Assembly (NCBI GenBank): GCA_039989475.1
Contig: JBDXHU010000009.1
Coordinates: 186,001 to 250,000 of the forward strand
Direction of reading: 5' to 3'
DNA length: 64,000 nt
DNA from: JBDXHU01 sp039989475
GTDB lineage: Bacteria > Pseudomonadota > Gammaproteobacteria > Pseudomonadales > Halieaceae
Shown here: positions 7,262 through 16,609 of the stretch, one piece after another
Position numbering within the stretch: position 1 is the stretch's first letter
Layout: every line of letters begins with the position of its first letter
The notes under the pieces: model-generated
What the model saw: only the letters and a program-made list of their open reading frames with translations
Database searches by the model: none
Told to the model about the DNA's origin: nothing
Position numbers and translations under genes: made by a program

Positions 7262-10063
7262 ATGAAAATACTCAGCACCAATGTCTATGTCGGCCCCAAC
7301 ACCTGGGCCGGGTTCCCGCTCATCAAGCACGTGTTGGACCTGGGTGTTCTGGAAGACTGGCCCTCGGCTAAACTGGGGGCGCCATTTATCGATGGGCTGA
7401 TCGAAGCCCTGCCCGGGCTGGCGGAACACGGCTGCTCTTATCAAAAAGAAGGTGGGTTTCTGCGCCGACTGCGCGAGGACGAGGGCACCTGGATGGGCCA
7501 CATCATGGAGCACGTGGCCCTGGAAATTCAGTGTATGGCCGGCTCAGACGTTACCTTCGGCCGCACCCGCTCCACCGGTGAGCCCGGCCAGTACAATATG
7601 GTCTACGCCTATCGCCAGCGTGAAGTCGGCCTGGAAGCCGGCCAGTTGGCCCAGAAGCTATTGCTGCACCTGTTACCAAAAGATCTGCAGGAGCAGATCG
7701 AATACCGTTTCGAGGACGACTTCGACTTCCAGGACGAATTGAAGGATTACGTGCTGCGCGCCCAGAAGCGCGAGTTCGGCCCCTCCACCGGCTCCCTGGT
7801 CAAGGTCGCGGAGGATCGCGGCATCCCCTGGCTGCGCCTGAACCAGTACAGCCTGGTGCAATTCGGTCACGGCAAACACCAGCAGCGCATCCAGGCCACT
7901 ATCACCAGCGAAACCCGGCACATCGCCGTGGAGATTGCCTGCGACAAGGAAGACACACACAAATTGCTCAACGATCTCGGGCTGCCGGTACCGCAGCAGC
8001 GCATGATCTATTCAGAGGGTCGCGCTGCCGCCGCAGCGGAGCGCATTGGCTACCCGGTGGTAGTGAAGCCGCTCAACGCCAACCACGGCCGGGGCGTTTC
8101 AATTAATCTCACCACTGACGAACAGGTCAAGACCGCGTTCAACCAGGCCCTGGAGCAGGGTACCGGCCGCGCGGTGCTGGTAGAAAGCTTTATCGAAGGC
8201 ATGGACCATCGCATGCTGGTGGTCGACAAGGAGCTGGTAGCCGTGGCCAAGCGGGTACCCGGCCATGTGGTCGGCGACGGCAAGCGCAGCATCAGCGAAC
8301 TCATTGATATCGTCAACGAGGACCCGCGCCGTGGTATCGGCCATGAGAAGGTGTTGACCCAGCTGCAACTGGACAAGCAGGCCAACCGCCTGCTGGCTGA
8401 AGCCGACAAGGACGAAAACAGCGTGCTCGATGAGGGCGAGATATTCTACCTGCGATCCACCGCCAACCTGTCCACCGGCGGCACTGCCATCGACATGACT
8501 GATGTGGTGCACCCGGACAACCGCGAGATGGCCGTACGTGCTGTGCGCGCCGTCGGCCTGGATGTGGGTGGCGTGGATTTTCTAACCGCCGACATCACTC
8601 GCTCCTACAAGGAAATAGGCGGTGCCATCGTCGAGGTCAACGCCGCCCCCGGCTTCCGCATGCACGTGGCGCCAAGTGAGGGTGAACCGCGCGATGTAGC
8701 GGGCAAGGTCATGGACATGTTGTTTGGTCCCAATGAAACCGGGCGCATTCCGATCGCCGCCATTACCGGCACCAACGGCAAGACCACCACCTCGAGAATG
8801 CTGGGGCATATCCTCAAGGACTGCGGCCACACCGTGGGCCTGACCTCCACCGACGGCATCCAGATAGACGGCAAGATTTCGGTCAAGGGCGATATGACCG
8901 GACCCGCCTCGGCCCAAATCGTGCTGCGCGATCCTTCAGTGGATTTCGCGGTGATGGAAACCGCCCGCGGCGGCATCCTGCGCGCCGGACTGGGCTACCA
9001 GAAAAGCAATGTCGCAGCCTGTCTTAACGTGGACGCCGATCACCTCGGTATCAAGGGCATAGACACACTGGAGCAACTGGCCGAGATCAAGCGAGTGGTG
9101 GTAGAGACCGCCACCGATGTCGCGGTGCTCAACGCCGATGATATCAACTGCCTGAAAATGGCTGACTACTGCGATGCCGAGCGCATTTGCTACGTCACCA
9201 TGAACTCCGACAACGGCCTGGTGCGCGAGCATATTCGCGCCGGCGGCATGGCCTGCGTGCTGGAGCGCGGCATCAACGGTGACATGGTGACCTTCTACGA
9301 CAATGGCTCACACCTGCCGCTGATATGGTCGCACCTGATTCCCGCCACCATGGAAGGCAAGGCTCTGCACAATGTGCAGAACGCCATGTTTGCCGCCACC
9401 ATGGCCTATTGCTTTGGCAAGGACTTCGAGGAAATCCGTCACGGCCTGCGCACCTTCGACACCAGCTTCTTCCAGGCGCCGGGACGCATGAACGTTTACA
9501 ACGAGCATCCCTATAAAGTGATTCTCGATTACGCGCACAACCCCGCTGCTTTCCGCGTGGTTGCCGACACGGTCGATCGCATGGAGATAAACGGACAGCG
9601 TATTGGCGTGATGTCCATGCCCGGTGACCGCCGCGATGAAGACATCACCGAATCAGCCGCAATTCTTGCCGGTCACTTCGACCAGTATATTTGCAAGGCC
9701 GACGATAATCGTCGCGGCCGCGGCGATGATGAAGTGCCACAACTGCTGCGCGCAGGCCTGATCGCCAATGGCGTCAAGGATGAACAGATCACGATCATCC
9801 CCAGCGAGGAAGAAGCCGTCAACGCCTCCCTGGAGCGCGGCACCGAGGGCGACCTGGTAATGATCTTTGGTGACAATATCACCCGCTGCTGGAAGCAAAT
9901 CATCTATTTTGGTGGCGAGCGCGACGCAGACGAGACAGCGCCGGAGGTACCTGAGGAATCAGAGACAGCGCACAACCTGGGTACTTTCCTGGAAGAAGGC
10001 CAGCAAGTCATCAGCGACGAACGCGGTGTGCGCCTGGCCAGGGAAGAGGAAGGCGACGACTAA
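7262..10063 (+). CDS. cphA: Cyanophycin synthetase
   Basis: A 933-residue CphA that builds cyanophycin granules from aspartate and arginine with ATP. The N-terminal domain (about 1-160) holds WMGHIMEHVALEIQ. The ATP-grasp domain (about 210-480) shows YPVVVKPLNANHGRGVS, the ligand region IGGAIVEVNAAPGFRMH and AVAKRVPGHVVGDG. The Mur ligase-like half starts with the P-loop GTNGKTTTSRML (about residues 503-514) and includes ILDYAHNPAAF. The C-terminus has an extra acidic tail of about 40 residues (ETAPEVPEESE, EEEGDD) beyond the Mur domain. It lies between cphB and a second CphA-like gene. Confidence 0.97.
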   Translation: MKILSTNVYVGPNTWAGFPLIKHVLDLGVLEDWPSAKLGAPFIDGLIEALPGLAEHGCSYQKEGGFLRRLREDEGTWMGHIMEHVALEIQCMAGSDVTFGRTRSTGEPGQYNMVYAYRQREVGLEAGQLAQKLLLHLLPKDLQEQIEYRFEDDFDFQDELKDYVLRAQKREFGPSTGSLVKVAEDRGIPWLRLNQYSLVQFGHGKHQQRIQATITSETRHIAVEIACDKEDTHKLLNDLGLPVPQQRMIYSEGRAAAAAERIGYPVVVKPLNANHGRGVSINLTTDEQVKTAFNQALEQGTGRAVLVESFIEGMDHRMLVVDKELVAVAKRVPGHVVGDGKRSISELIDIVNEDPRRGIGHEKVLTQLQLDKQANRLLAEADKDENSVLDEGEIFYLRSTANLSTGGTAIDMTDVVHPDNREMAVRAVRAVGLDVGGVDFLTADITRSYKEIGGAIVEVNAAPGFRMHVAPSEGEPRDVAGKVMDMLFGPNETGRIPIAAITGTNGKTTTSRMLGHILKDCGHTVGLTSTDGIQIDGKISVKGDMTGPASAQIVLRDPSVDFAVMETARGGILRAGLGYQKSNVAACLNVDADHLGIKGIDTLEQLAEIKRVVVETATDVAVLNADDINCLKMADYCDAERICYVTMNSDNGLVREHIRAGGMACVLERGINGDMVTFYDNGSHLPLIWSHLIPATMEGKALHNVQNAMFAATMAYCFGKDFEEIRHGLRTFDTSFFQAPGRMNVYNEHPYKVILDYAHNPAAFRVVADTVDRMEINGQRIGVMSMPGDRRDEDITESAAILAGHFDQYICKADDNRRGRGDDEVPQLLRAGLIANGVKDEQITIIPSEEEAVNASLERGTEGDLVMIFGDNITRCWKQIIYFGGERDADETAPEVPEESETAHNLGTFLEEGQQVISDERGVRLAREEEGDD

Positions 10064-10079
10064 TCAGGGGATGACGTCT

Positions 10080-11849
10080 ATGCGACCGACTGTTGATGAA
10101 CTGGAAGAAGCGCTGGAAATACCCTTTCCGGAAAGCGAGCAACTGGAGCTGGTAGACAGCCGCAGGTTAACCGGGCCGGGGCTGCTGTGGGACAAGCCCG
10201 GGGCTATCGCCGAGGTGGAGGTGCACGATATTCCACTGCAGCGTGTGCAGGCAGCCTGGGAGCGCCAGGCGCGCCACATTCTCGATGCGGTCGGCTGGCA
10301 GGACCAGCATTATATCGCCCGCCCCCATGAAGACGGCTTCAACCTGGCCATTTCCGCGCCCATGGATCAGCTGTATTCAGCGATCTTCGTGGTCCAGGCC
10401 AGTTGGCACTACACGGTTTGCGAATTGCTGGAGCAGCCTGCCATGCCGCTGGAGCAGATGCTGGCGGACCTTACCGGCGTCATGCGCAGCGAAGAGCGCC
10501 CAGAGCTTATTGCCCTGCAGCAGGCCGCCCACGAGCGCCATGTTGACTTTATTTCTGATGATGACGAGGTCTCCATAGGCCACGGCTGTGGCTCCCGGGT
10601 CTGGTCGGTCGAAGAACTGCCCGCCCCTGACCAGCTTGACTGGACCAGCCTGCACAACATCCCGGTGGCCATGGTCACCGGCACCAACGGTAAATCTACC
10701 TGCGTACGCCTGGCCTCAGCCGTGGCACGCGCCGCCGGCAAGGTCGCCGGCATTAGCTCTACCGATTTCGTGCGGGTCGGCGAAGACATTCTCGATGAAG
10801 GCGATTACTCCGGACCCGGTGGCGCCCGCATGCTGCTGCGTGATCCGCGCACGGAAGTCGCATTTCTGGAGGTTGCCCGTGGCGGCATCCTGCGGCGCGG
10901 CCTGGCAGTGCGCAAGGCGCAGGCGGCACTGGTGACCAATGTCGCAGCCGACCATCTCGGCCAATACGGAATCAATACCGTTCCGGCCCTGACCGAGGCC
11001 AAGTTCTCGGTATTTCGCACCCTGGCACCCGGTGGCGTGCTGGTGTTGAATGCCGACGATTCCGGTCTGGTGGCCCAGGCCGACAAGCTGGCCGCGGAAG
11101 TTGCACAGAATGGCAAAACCGTGAGTTGGTATAGCCTCGACAAGGACAATCCCTGTATCACCGCGGCGCTGCAAGGCAGCACACCCTGCGGTTGGCTGGA
11201 AGACGGCAGCCTCTGGTATTTTGACGGCAACGATTCCTACGCGCTTATGGCCGCCGCCGACATCCCCATCACCATGGGTGGTGCGGCCCTGTATAACGTA
11301 CACAACGCGCTGGCTGTTATGTGCCTGTGCATCGCCTTCGACCTGTCCATGGACAGCGTGCGCCAGGGCTTTACTGAATTCCACAGCGACCCCCAGGACA
11401 ACCCCGGCCGCTGCAATGAATTTACCATCAACGGCGCCCAGCTATTTGTCGACTTCGCCCACAACCCACACAGTATTGCCGCGGTGGCGGCGACCATGAA
11501 AAACCTGCCCGCCAAACGTCGCCTGCTGATGCTGGGCCACGCCGGTGATCGCAGCGATGACGATATCCGCGGGCTGACTGATGGCGCCTTTGACCTGTCG
11601 CCAGACCATGTGATTATTTCCGAACTGCCGGATTACCTGCGCGGCCGCGAAAGCGGTGAGATCAGTGCCATCATCCGCGATGAATGCGTCAAGCAGGGTT
11701 TAGGCGATGAGCACATAAGCTTCTGCGAAAACCCGATAGTCGGTGCCCAGCGGGCACTGGATCTTATCGAACCCGGCGACCTGGCTCTGCTGCTGGTACT
11801 GTCTGATCGACCGGCGGTGATAAAATTGCTGCAGGCTGCACAGAGCTAG
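10080..11849 (+). CDS. CphA-like Mur ligase without ATP-grasp domain
   Basis: A 589-residue protein homologous to the C-terminal Mur ligase half of CphA. It shows the P-loop GTNGKSTCVRLASAVARAAG (near residue 200), the partner motif EVARGGILRRGLAV, and DFAHNPHSIAAVAATMKNLP with a later GHAGDRSDDDIRGL. The first ~190 residues are not the CphA ATP-grasp domain and are unfamiliar. Second CphA-like proteins are known next to cphA in several proteobacteria (cphA') and, as CphA2, in cyanobacteria, where CphA2 condenses beta-Asp-Arg dipeptides. Such a recycling role is plausible here but unproven. The start at 10080 was preferred because AGGGG sits 9 bases upstream; ATG 10071 is in frame but abuts that sequence. 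Its stop directly abuts the convergent gene at 11850. Confidence 0.85.
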   Translation: MRPTVDELEEALEIPFPESEQLELVDSRRLTGPGLLWDKPGAIAEVEVHDIPLQRVQAAWERQARHILDAVGWQDQHYIARPHEDGFNLAISAPMDQLYSAIFVVQASWHYTVCELLEQPAMPLEQMLADLTGVMRSEERPELIALQQAAHERHVDFISDDDEVSIGHGCGSRVWSVEELPAPDQLDWTSLHNIPVAMVTGTNGKSTCVRLASAVARAAGKVAGISSTDFVRVGEDILDEGDYSGPGGARMLLRDPRTEVAFLEVARGGILRRGLAVRKAQAALVTNVAADHLGQYGINTVPALTEAKFSVFRTLAPGGVLVLNADDSGLVAQADKLAAEVAQNGKTVSWYSLDKDNPCITAALQGSTPCGWLEDGSLWYFDGNDSYALMAAADIPITMGGAALYNVHNALAVMCLCIAFDLSMDSVRQGFTEFHSDPQDNPGRCNEFTINGAQLFVDFAHNPHSIAAVAATMKNLPAKRRLLMLGHAGDRSDDDIRGLTDGAFDLSPDHVIISELPDYLRGRESGEISAIIRDECVKQGLGDEHISFCENPIVGAQRALDLIEPGDLALLLVLSDRPAVIKLLQAAQS

Positions 11850-13253
11850 TTACTGCAGTCCCTGATTAAGAGCTGAGTAATGCGGCTGGTCTATGCAGAG
11901 CTGGCCGGCCACGGTCTGGCGCAGGTGCTCTGCCAGTCCCGGCGTATCCAGATCCATTCCATCGCGCAGGGCGTTCACCAGCTGCCAGCGCAGCCCATCG
12001 AGCTCCTCATCAATGCCCAGCACTACCCGCAAGCGCTCGGCCTCGGCGTTTGCCAGCGCCGGTCCGTGTAACAACTCGCGCTGCACGATACCCAGGGAAT
12101 TAGCCGCCACCCGCGCCATGAAACCGGCATGGGGATCGGCCGTGTCGGCCACCTCCTCCCGCAGGAAGCCGCGCACACTCTCCAGCAACTCCGCCGGCAT
12201 CGGTAAGCGGGTGCCAGCGGAGAAATCAGTTCCTGCCACTACCGCCTCGAAATCACCGGGGATCAGCAGGTTCACACAGTCCATTTGCGCCTCGGAGGAA
12301 CGCCGGCCAATCACCGGCCGCTCCAGGCTGGGGGTCTCACCGCTGCGCCAGCTTTGCGCCATCCGCAGTGTAGCCATGGACCACCAGAAGGAACCAAAAA
12401 CCTGCCAGAAATGCAGCGCTTGCCGTGACACGTCTATGCCGGCGACAGATTGGTAGCCCGCCAACAAATCCTCGACCTTGCCAAAACCACCCACCGCCAA
12501 TTCGCTCACGCCAAAGCGCCAGGAATTGACGCACAACCAACCCAGGTCGCGAACCGGGTCACCCAGGTGCGCCAGCTCCCAATCCAGCACCGCGCCAATA
12601 CCCTCCGGCGTCAGCATGAGATTACCGTTGCGAAAATCACCGTGCACCAGGGTCAGCCTGGAATCCTGCGGCAAGTTATCCAGCAACCAGCGCCAGCAGT
12701 AATCGATCATCGGTACCGGTACATTCAGGTCCCGGTAATAGGCCCAGGTCTCCTCGATCAGCGACTGCGGTGAAATACTGGGCAGTGCCTCACCCAGACC
12801 CGCGGCTTCCCAGTCCAGCGCATGTATACGCGCCAATTCCTGTCCGCATTGAAAGGCCAGTTGCGGGCGCAGTGATTCAAATTTCTCGGAACGCACGATG
12901 CGACCACCCAGGGTTTCGCCCTCCAGCCACTGCATGAGAAAGCCCGCGCCCAGACCGTCATCGGGCTGCAACAGGTAGAGTATCTCCGGCTCGGGAATGC
13001 CCGCTGCGGCGGCCAGCTGCATCAAGTGGGCTTCTGTCTCCAGGCTAATAGTTCCGACCGAGGAGTCGGCCTGCAGGGTTGGCACCGAACGGCGCAGGGC
13101 CAGCAGCAACTCGCCGGTACTGGTGGCGCAGGCCAGCCTATAGGTTTCCTGGCTGGCACCGGCGGTTAACTTGTCGCAGCTGGCAAGCCCACTAAAGCCC
13201 GGCACCTCACGGGACAGGACCAGTTCCAGGGCCTGTTCAAACTCGGCAGCCAT
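11850..13253 (-). CDS. Aminoglycoside phosphotransferase-family kinase fused to a C-terminal DUF6285-like domain
   Basis: A 467-residue protein. The N-terminal ~340 residues are an APH/choline-kinase fold with the Brenner motif LVHGDFRNGNLML and the metal-binding LDWELAHLGDPVRDLGWL. The remaining ~120 residues (VRGFLREEVADTADPHAGF, then ANSLGIVQREL) resemble the small DUF6285 domain that is often encoded next to such kinases, so this looks like a fusion. It lies 5 bases downstream of an acyl-CoA dehydrogenase gene. The pairing parallels human ACAD10/ACAD11, where a kinase domain phosphorylates 4-hydroxyacyl-CoAs for the dehydrogenase. A role in hydroxy-acid catabolism is inferred from that. 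Confidence 0.85.
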   Translation of the reverse strand: MAAEFEQALELVLSREVPGFSGLASCDKLTAGASQETYRLACATSTGELLLALRRSVPTLQADSSVGTISLETEAHLMQLAAAAGIPEPEILYLLQPDDGLGAGFLMQWLEGETLGGRIVRSEKFESLRPQLAFQCGQELARIHALDWEAAGLGEALPSISPQSLIEETWAYYRDLNVPVPMIDYCWRWLLDNLPQDSRLTLVHGDFRNGNLMLTPEGIGAVLDWELAHLGDPVRDLGWLCVNSWRFGVSELAVGGFGKVEDLLAGYQSVAGIDVSRQALHFWQVFGSFWWSMATLRMAQSWRSGETPSLERPVIGRRSSEAQMDCVNLLIPGDFEAVVAGTDFSAGTRLPMPAELLESVRGFLREEVADTADPHAGFMARVAANSLGIVQRELLHGPALANAEAERLRVVLGIDEELDGLRWQLVNALRDGMDLDTPGLAEHLRQTVAGQLCIDQPHYSALNQGLQ

Positions 13254-13258
13254 TGGGT

Positions 13259-14524
13259 CTAGCTTACGCCCTTGGGTTTCTGCTGTTGCATGAAACCAAA
13301 CATGTAACCGGCCACGCGACGCATCTGGATTTCATCGGCACCCTCGGTAATGCGATAGCGACGGTGGTGACGGTAGATATGCTCAAAGGCCTTGTAGCGG
13401 GAATAGCCCATGCCACCGTGCACCTGCATGGCCTGGTCGGCGGCCTCACAGCAGAGGCGATTGGCCTGGTAATTACACATCGACACTTTGTCAGAGCAGG
13501 AAAAGGCGCCATCGCGGTCCATCAACCAGGCGGTTTTGTGAATCAGGGCGCGTAACATTTCACAGCGGGTTTGCAACTCCACCAGGGGAAACTGGATACC
13601 CTGGTTGGTGGCCAGGGGCTTGCCAAAGGGTTTGCGCGCACCGGCATGCCTGACCGCCTCGCTAACGCAGTACTGGGCCGCACCGAGGCTGGAGGCGGCC
13701 TGGCGAATTCGGTTCTCATTGAAGAAGTGCTGCACCACCGCCAGCCCCCTGCCCTCGCCACCGAAGATTTCCGTGTCGGCCACCCGCACATCCTTGAAGG
13801 TGACATGGGCGTGATCGGAGGGCATGTTGAAGGTCCACAGGTATTCTTCGACTTTCACACCCGGGGCATCCATGGGCACCATAAATGCCGTGATACCCTT
13901 GCCATCGCCGGGCTCACCCGAGGTTCTCGCCATCACCATATCGCGGCTGGCCTTGTGCACGCCGGTGTTCCAGGTCTTCTCGCCATTGATAATCCAGTGA
14001 TCGCCGTCGCGCACCGCGATGGTTTCCATCCAGGTCGCATCCGAGCCGTGGTCGGGCTCCGTGATACCAAAGGCAAAACCCCGGGTCGCGTTCTTGAGGC
14101 CTTCGACCCACTCTTCTTTTTGTGCCTCGGTGCCGTACTCCAGCATGAGCAACAAGCCGATGTTATTGCCCACCACCGAGTGCTCATTTTGTAAATCGTT
14201 ATGCAAACCCAGGCCCTTGGCAGCCATGTGCTCGCGAATAATCGCCATGCCCAGGTTAGTGCCATCGCGACCCCCGTGCTCTTTGGGGAAGGGATAACTG
14301 AAGATGCCTGCCTCTATGGCCAGCTGCTTGGCCTGGTGCAGCAATGCCTCCCACTCCTCGTTCGGCAGCCCGTCGCGGTCCCAGTCGGTGCGCGCATCTT
14401 CGCGGCGGTGATCGAAGAACCTGATGTTGTCGTCACGCTGTTCCAGCGGCTTGATCTTGTCCTCGATAAACTGATCAAGCTCTTCGAGGAAACTGCTTAC
14501 ATCGGTGGGAATAGAGAAATCCAT
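13259..14524 (-). CDS. Acyl-CoA dehydrogenase (ACAD10/11-like)
   Basis: A 421-residue flavoprotein with the full acyl-CoA dehydrogenase layout. It shows FGITEPDHGSDATWMETIA (FAD/substrate region), WIINGEKTWNTGVHKA, FKDVRVADTEIFGGEGRG, and the C-terminal QVHGGMGYSRYKAFEHIYRHHR with ITEGADEIQMRRVA. The start MDFSIPTDVSSFLEELDQ at 14524 fits the family; the frame is open for 158 more codons, but that part antisense-overlaps the SDR gene at 14645 and is not believable. It is followed after 5 bases by the kinase gene and is divergent from two SDR genes, suggesting a catabolic set. Confidence 0.9.
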   Translation of the reverse strand: MDFSIPTDVSSFLEELDQFIEDKIKPLEQRDDNIRFFDHRREDARTDWDRDGLPNEEWEALLHQAKQLAIEAGIFSYPFPKEHGGRDGTNLGMAIIREHMAAKGLGLHNDLQNEHSVVGNNIGLLLMLEYGTEAQKEEWVEGLKNATRGFAFGITEPDHGSDATWMETIAVRDGDHWIINGEKTWNTGVHKASRDMVMARTSGEPGDGKGITAFMVPMDAPGVKVEEYLWTFNMPSDHAHVTFKDVRVADTEIFGGEGRGLAVVQHFFNENRIRQAASSLGAAQYCVSEAVRHAGARKPFGKPLATNQGIQFPLVELQTRCEMLRALIHKTAWLMDRDGAFSCSDKVSMCNYQANRLCCEAADQAMQVHGGMGYSRYKAFEHIYRHHRRYRITEGADEIQMRRVAGYMFGFMQQQKPKGVS

Positions 14525-14644
14525 AGCTGCTGTCTCTTCTTCTATTTTTACTTTTTCATGAGCGTACCGGACTGTGTATATTACAGGACAGCCCTGCATC
14601 ACCAATAGCGGGCACGTAATAAGGACCCCCCACAGGAGCCGGAC

Positions 14645-15379
14645 ATGCAGGACAAGATTGCACTCATCACCGGTGCCGCCTCGGGCATTGGCGCCGCGGT
14701 GGCCAGGCGACTCGCCAGCCAGGGCGCGCGGGTGGCTTTGCTGGATATTGATTGCAGTGCTGGCGCAGCGCTGGCGGCAGAGACAGGTGGACTGTTTATC
14801 GAATGCAATGTCGCCGACTTTGACTCCATGACCGCGGCAGTACACAGCGTCTGCGAACAACTGGGCACCCCCGACTTCGCACATCTTAATGCCGGGGTGA
14901 TGACCGTGCCCACGGGTGAGCCATTTCTCGCCATTGAAGACGTATCCCCGGCCCAGTACCAACGCATTGCCGGTATTAACCTGGGTGGGGTATTCCATGG
15001 CCTGAAGCTGCTTGTCCCACTCATGCGCGATGGTGGCGCTGCCATCACCATCACCTCATCAACTACCGGCATCAGCGCCTTGCCGGTGGATCCGCTCTAT
15101 GCGATGACCAAGTATGGCCTGATCGGCCTGGTGCGCAGTGTGGCGGCTGCCAACGAGGAGTCATCTTTGCGACTCAATGTCATCTGCCCCGGCGTGGTCG
15201 ATACCGCCATTGTTCCGGATGAATTCAAAGCGCCGGAATTCGGCATGATGCCCAGCGACGAGATGGCCATAGAGATTCTCGACCTGATGCAGCACGGCGC
15301 CAATGGTGAGGTCAGGGTCCGGGTCAAGGATGTGCCCGGTTTCAGCGTGCCACAACAAGACCAGGAGTTGTTCCGATGA
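14645..15379 (+). CDS. Short-chain dehydrogenase/reductase
   Basis: A 244-residue classical SDR. It shows the cofactor motif TGAASGIG (residues 9-16), an acidic residue at DID after strand 2 suggesting NAD(H) preference, LNAGVM instead of the usual NNAG, the catalytic Ser in ITSSTT and YAMTK as the YxxxK motif. Substrate unknown; hydroxyacyl-CoA or hydroxysteroid dehydrogenases are both plausible. Its stop codon overlaps the start of the second SDR by four bases (ATGA), so they are translationally coupled. Confidence 0.9.
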   Translation: MQDKIALITGAASGIGAAVARRLASQGARVALLDIDCSAGAALAAETGGLFIECNVADFDSMTAAVHSVCEQLGTPDFAHLNAGVMTVPTGEPFLAIEDVSPAQYQRIAGINLGGVFHGLKLLVPLMRDGGAAITITSSTTGISALPVDPLYAMTKYGLIGLVRSVAAANEESSLRLNVICPGVVDTAIVPDEFKAPEFGMMPSDEMAIEILDLMQHGANGEVRVRVKDVPGFSVPQQDQELFR

Positions 15380-16143
15380 GTAGATTGCAGGACAAGGTAG
15401 CCATTATTACCGGAGGCGCTTCCGGCATGGGCGCCGCCATGGTGAAACGCTTCGCCGCGGAAGGTGCAAAGGTCATCAGTACGGACATGAACACCGCTGA
15501 TGGCGAGACCATTGCCGCCGCAGCCGGCGCCAGCTTCAAAGCACAGGATGTGTCCAGTCCGGAAGGCTGGACCGAGCTGATGGATGCGGTCAAGGCCGAT
15601 TACGGACGGCTGGATGTGCTGGTGAATAACGCCGGCATTGTCACCGGCAAATCTATTGAGGAGGTGGACCTGGACACCTGGCAGCGTGTACTGGGGGTCA
15701 ACCTGTCCGGTGTCATGCTCGGCTGCCAGAGCGCGATTGCTCTGATGAAGCACAACCCGGGGGGCAGCTCAGGCTCGCTCATTAATATCGCCTCCACCAC
15801 CGCCTTTGCCGCACTGCCCAGCGACGTTGGCTATACCGCCGCCAAGAGCGGTGTGCGCATGATGAGCCGCTCAATTGCCGTCTACTGCGGCCAGCAAGGG
15901 CTGAATATTCGCTGCAATAACATCATTCCAGGGGCCATACACACCGGCATCATTGATGGGGCTATGGAGGAGTTTCCGGAAATTCTCCAGCACCTGGCCG
16001 GTATCTCCCCCCTGAACCGTATTGGCCAGGGTGAGGATATTGCCGGGGCCGCGGTTTACCTGGCCTCCGAGGATGCCAGCTTCGTCACCGGGTCCGATTT
16101 GACCGTCGATGGCGGCTGCCTGGCGGTTCATCCCGGCTACTGA
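15376..16143 (+). CDS. Short-chain dehydrogenase/reductase
   Basis: A 255-residue classical SDR with TGGASGMG (residues 12-19), NNAG, the catalytic Ser in INIASTT, YTAAK as the active-site YxxxK, and the C-terminal SFVTGSDLTVDGG typical of the FabG/hydroxysteroid dehydrogenase group. It overlaps the previous SDR by four bases. Two tandem SDRs beside an acyl-CoA dehydrogenase suggest a pathway with successive alcohol oxidations; the substrate is not visible. No transport or regulator gene accompanies it. Confidence 0.9.
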   Translation: MSRLQDKVAIITGGASGMGAAMVKRFAAEGAKVISTDMNTADGETIAAAAGASFKAQDVSSPEGWTELMDAVKADYGRLDVLVNNAGIVTGKSIEEVDLDTWQRVLGVNLSGVMLGCQSAIALMKHNPGGSSGSLINIASTTAFAALPSDVGYTAAKSGVRMMSRSIAVYCGQQGLNIRCNNIIPGAIHTGIIDGAMEEFPEILQHLAGISPLNRIGQGEDIAGAAVYLASEDASFVTGSDLTVDGGCLAVHPGY

Positions 16144-16293
16144 GCCAATTGGCCGCCAGCCCGCATATAACAAGGCCTGCGGCCATTTCGGGCCAAAAGT
16201 GTGAGCCACTTCACAAAATCGGCCTATAGTTTCGACATTGCAGGGCCAACTGCTTATGAAAGGGTAGCGGTATCTCTTTTAAGTGGTTGTTTT

Positions 16294-16569
16294 ATGGAAA
16301 GCGGTAGAAGGACAGGCATTGCGCCAATACCAACTGATCTCGACGAGTATCTCAATGACATGCAAGTGTCAGGCTTGAGACAGGTCGAGAAAATCGGTTG
16401 GCAGCTAAAATTTATCCGTCGACCAGTGTTCGAAGCACCGGTGGTGGTGCTTGCCTGGCGCAGTGGTAAAAGACTCGCACTGCTGGAACAAAACGGCCGC
16501 CTGAACGAGCGCGCCAATATTCACGACCGCAATGATGACAAGTACTCTCCACCCAAGTACCTGGTCTAG
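16294..16569 (+). CDS. Small conserved-looking hypothetical protein
   Basis: About 91 residues from ATG 16294. The frame is open back to a GTG at 16201, which would add 31 residues. The core (TDLDEYLNDMQVSGLRQVEK, then WQLKFIRRPVFEAP) reads as a compact alpha-beta protein without signal peptide or membrane helix, and ends with a hydrophilic RNDDKYSPPKY tail. It has coding character, but I do not recognise a named family. Neither start has a strong ribosome binding site. It lies after the SDR pair on the same strand with a 150-base gap. Confidence 0.65.
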   Translation: MESGRRTGIAPIPTDLDEYLNDMQVSGLRQVEKIGWQLKFIRRPVFEAPVVVLAWRSGKRLALLEQNGRLNERANIHDRNDDKYSPPKYLV

Positions 16570-16609
16570 CCACCCGCGCACCCAAGCGCACCCAAGCGCA
16601 GCAAGCCCC

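Noticed and set aside
13259..14998. Extended 579-residue version of the acyl-CoA dehydrogenase
   Set aside because: The first 158 codons run antisense to the SDR gene and have no dehydrogenase similarity; the family start is at 14524.
16577..16605. Short tandem gcgcacccaa repeat after the small gene at 16294-16569
   Set aside because: Only two to three units, and it lies between convergent genes without other features; too little to support a functional call.
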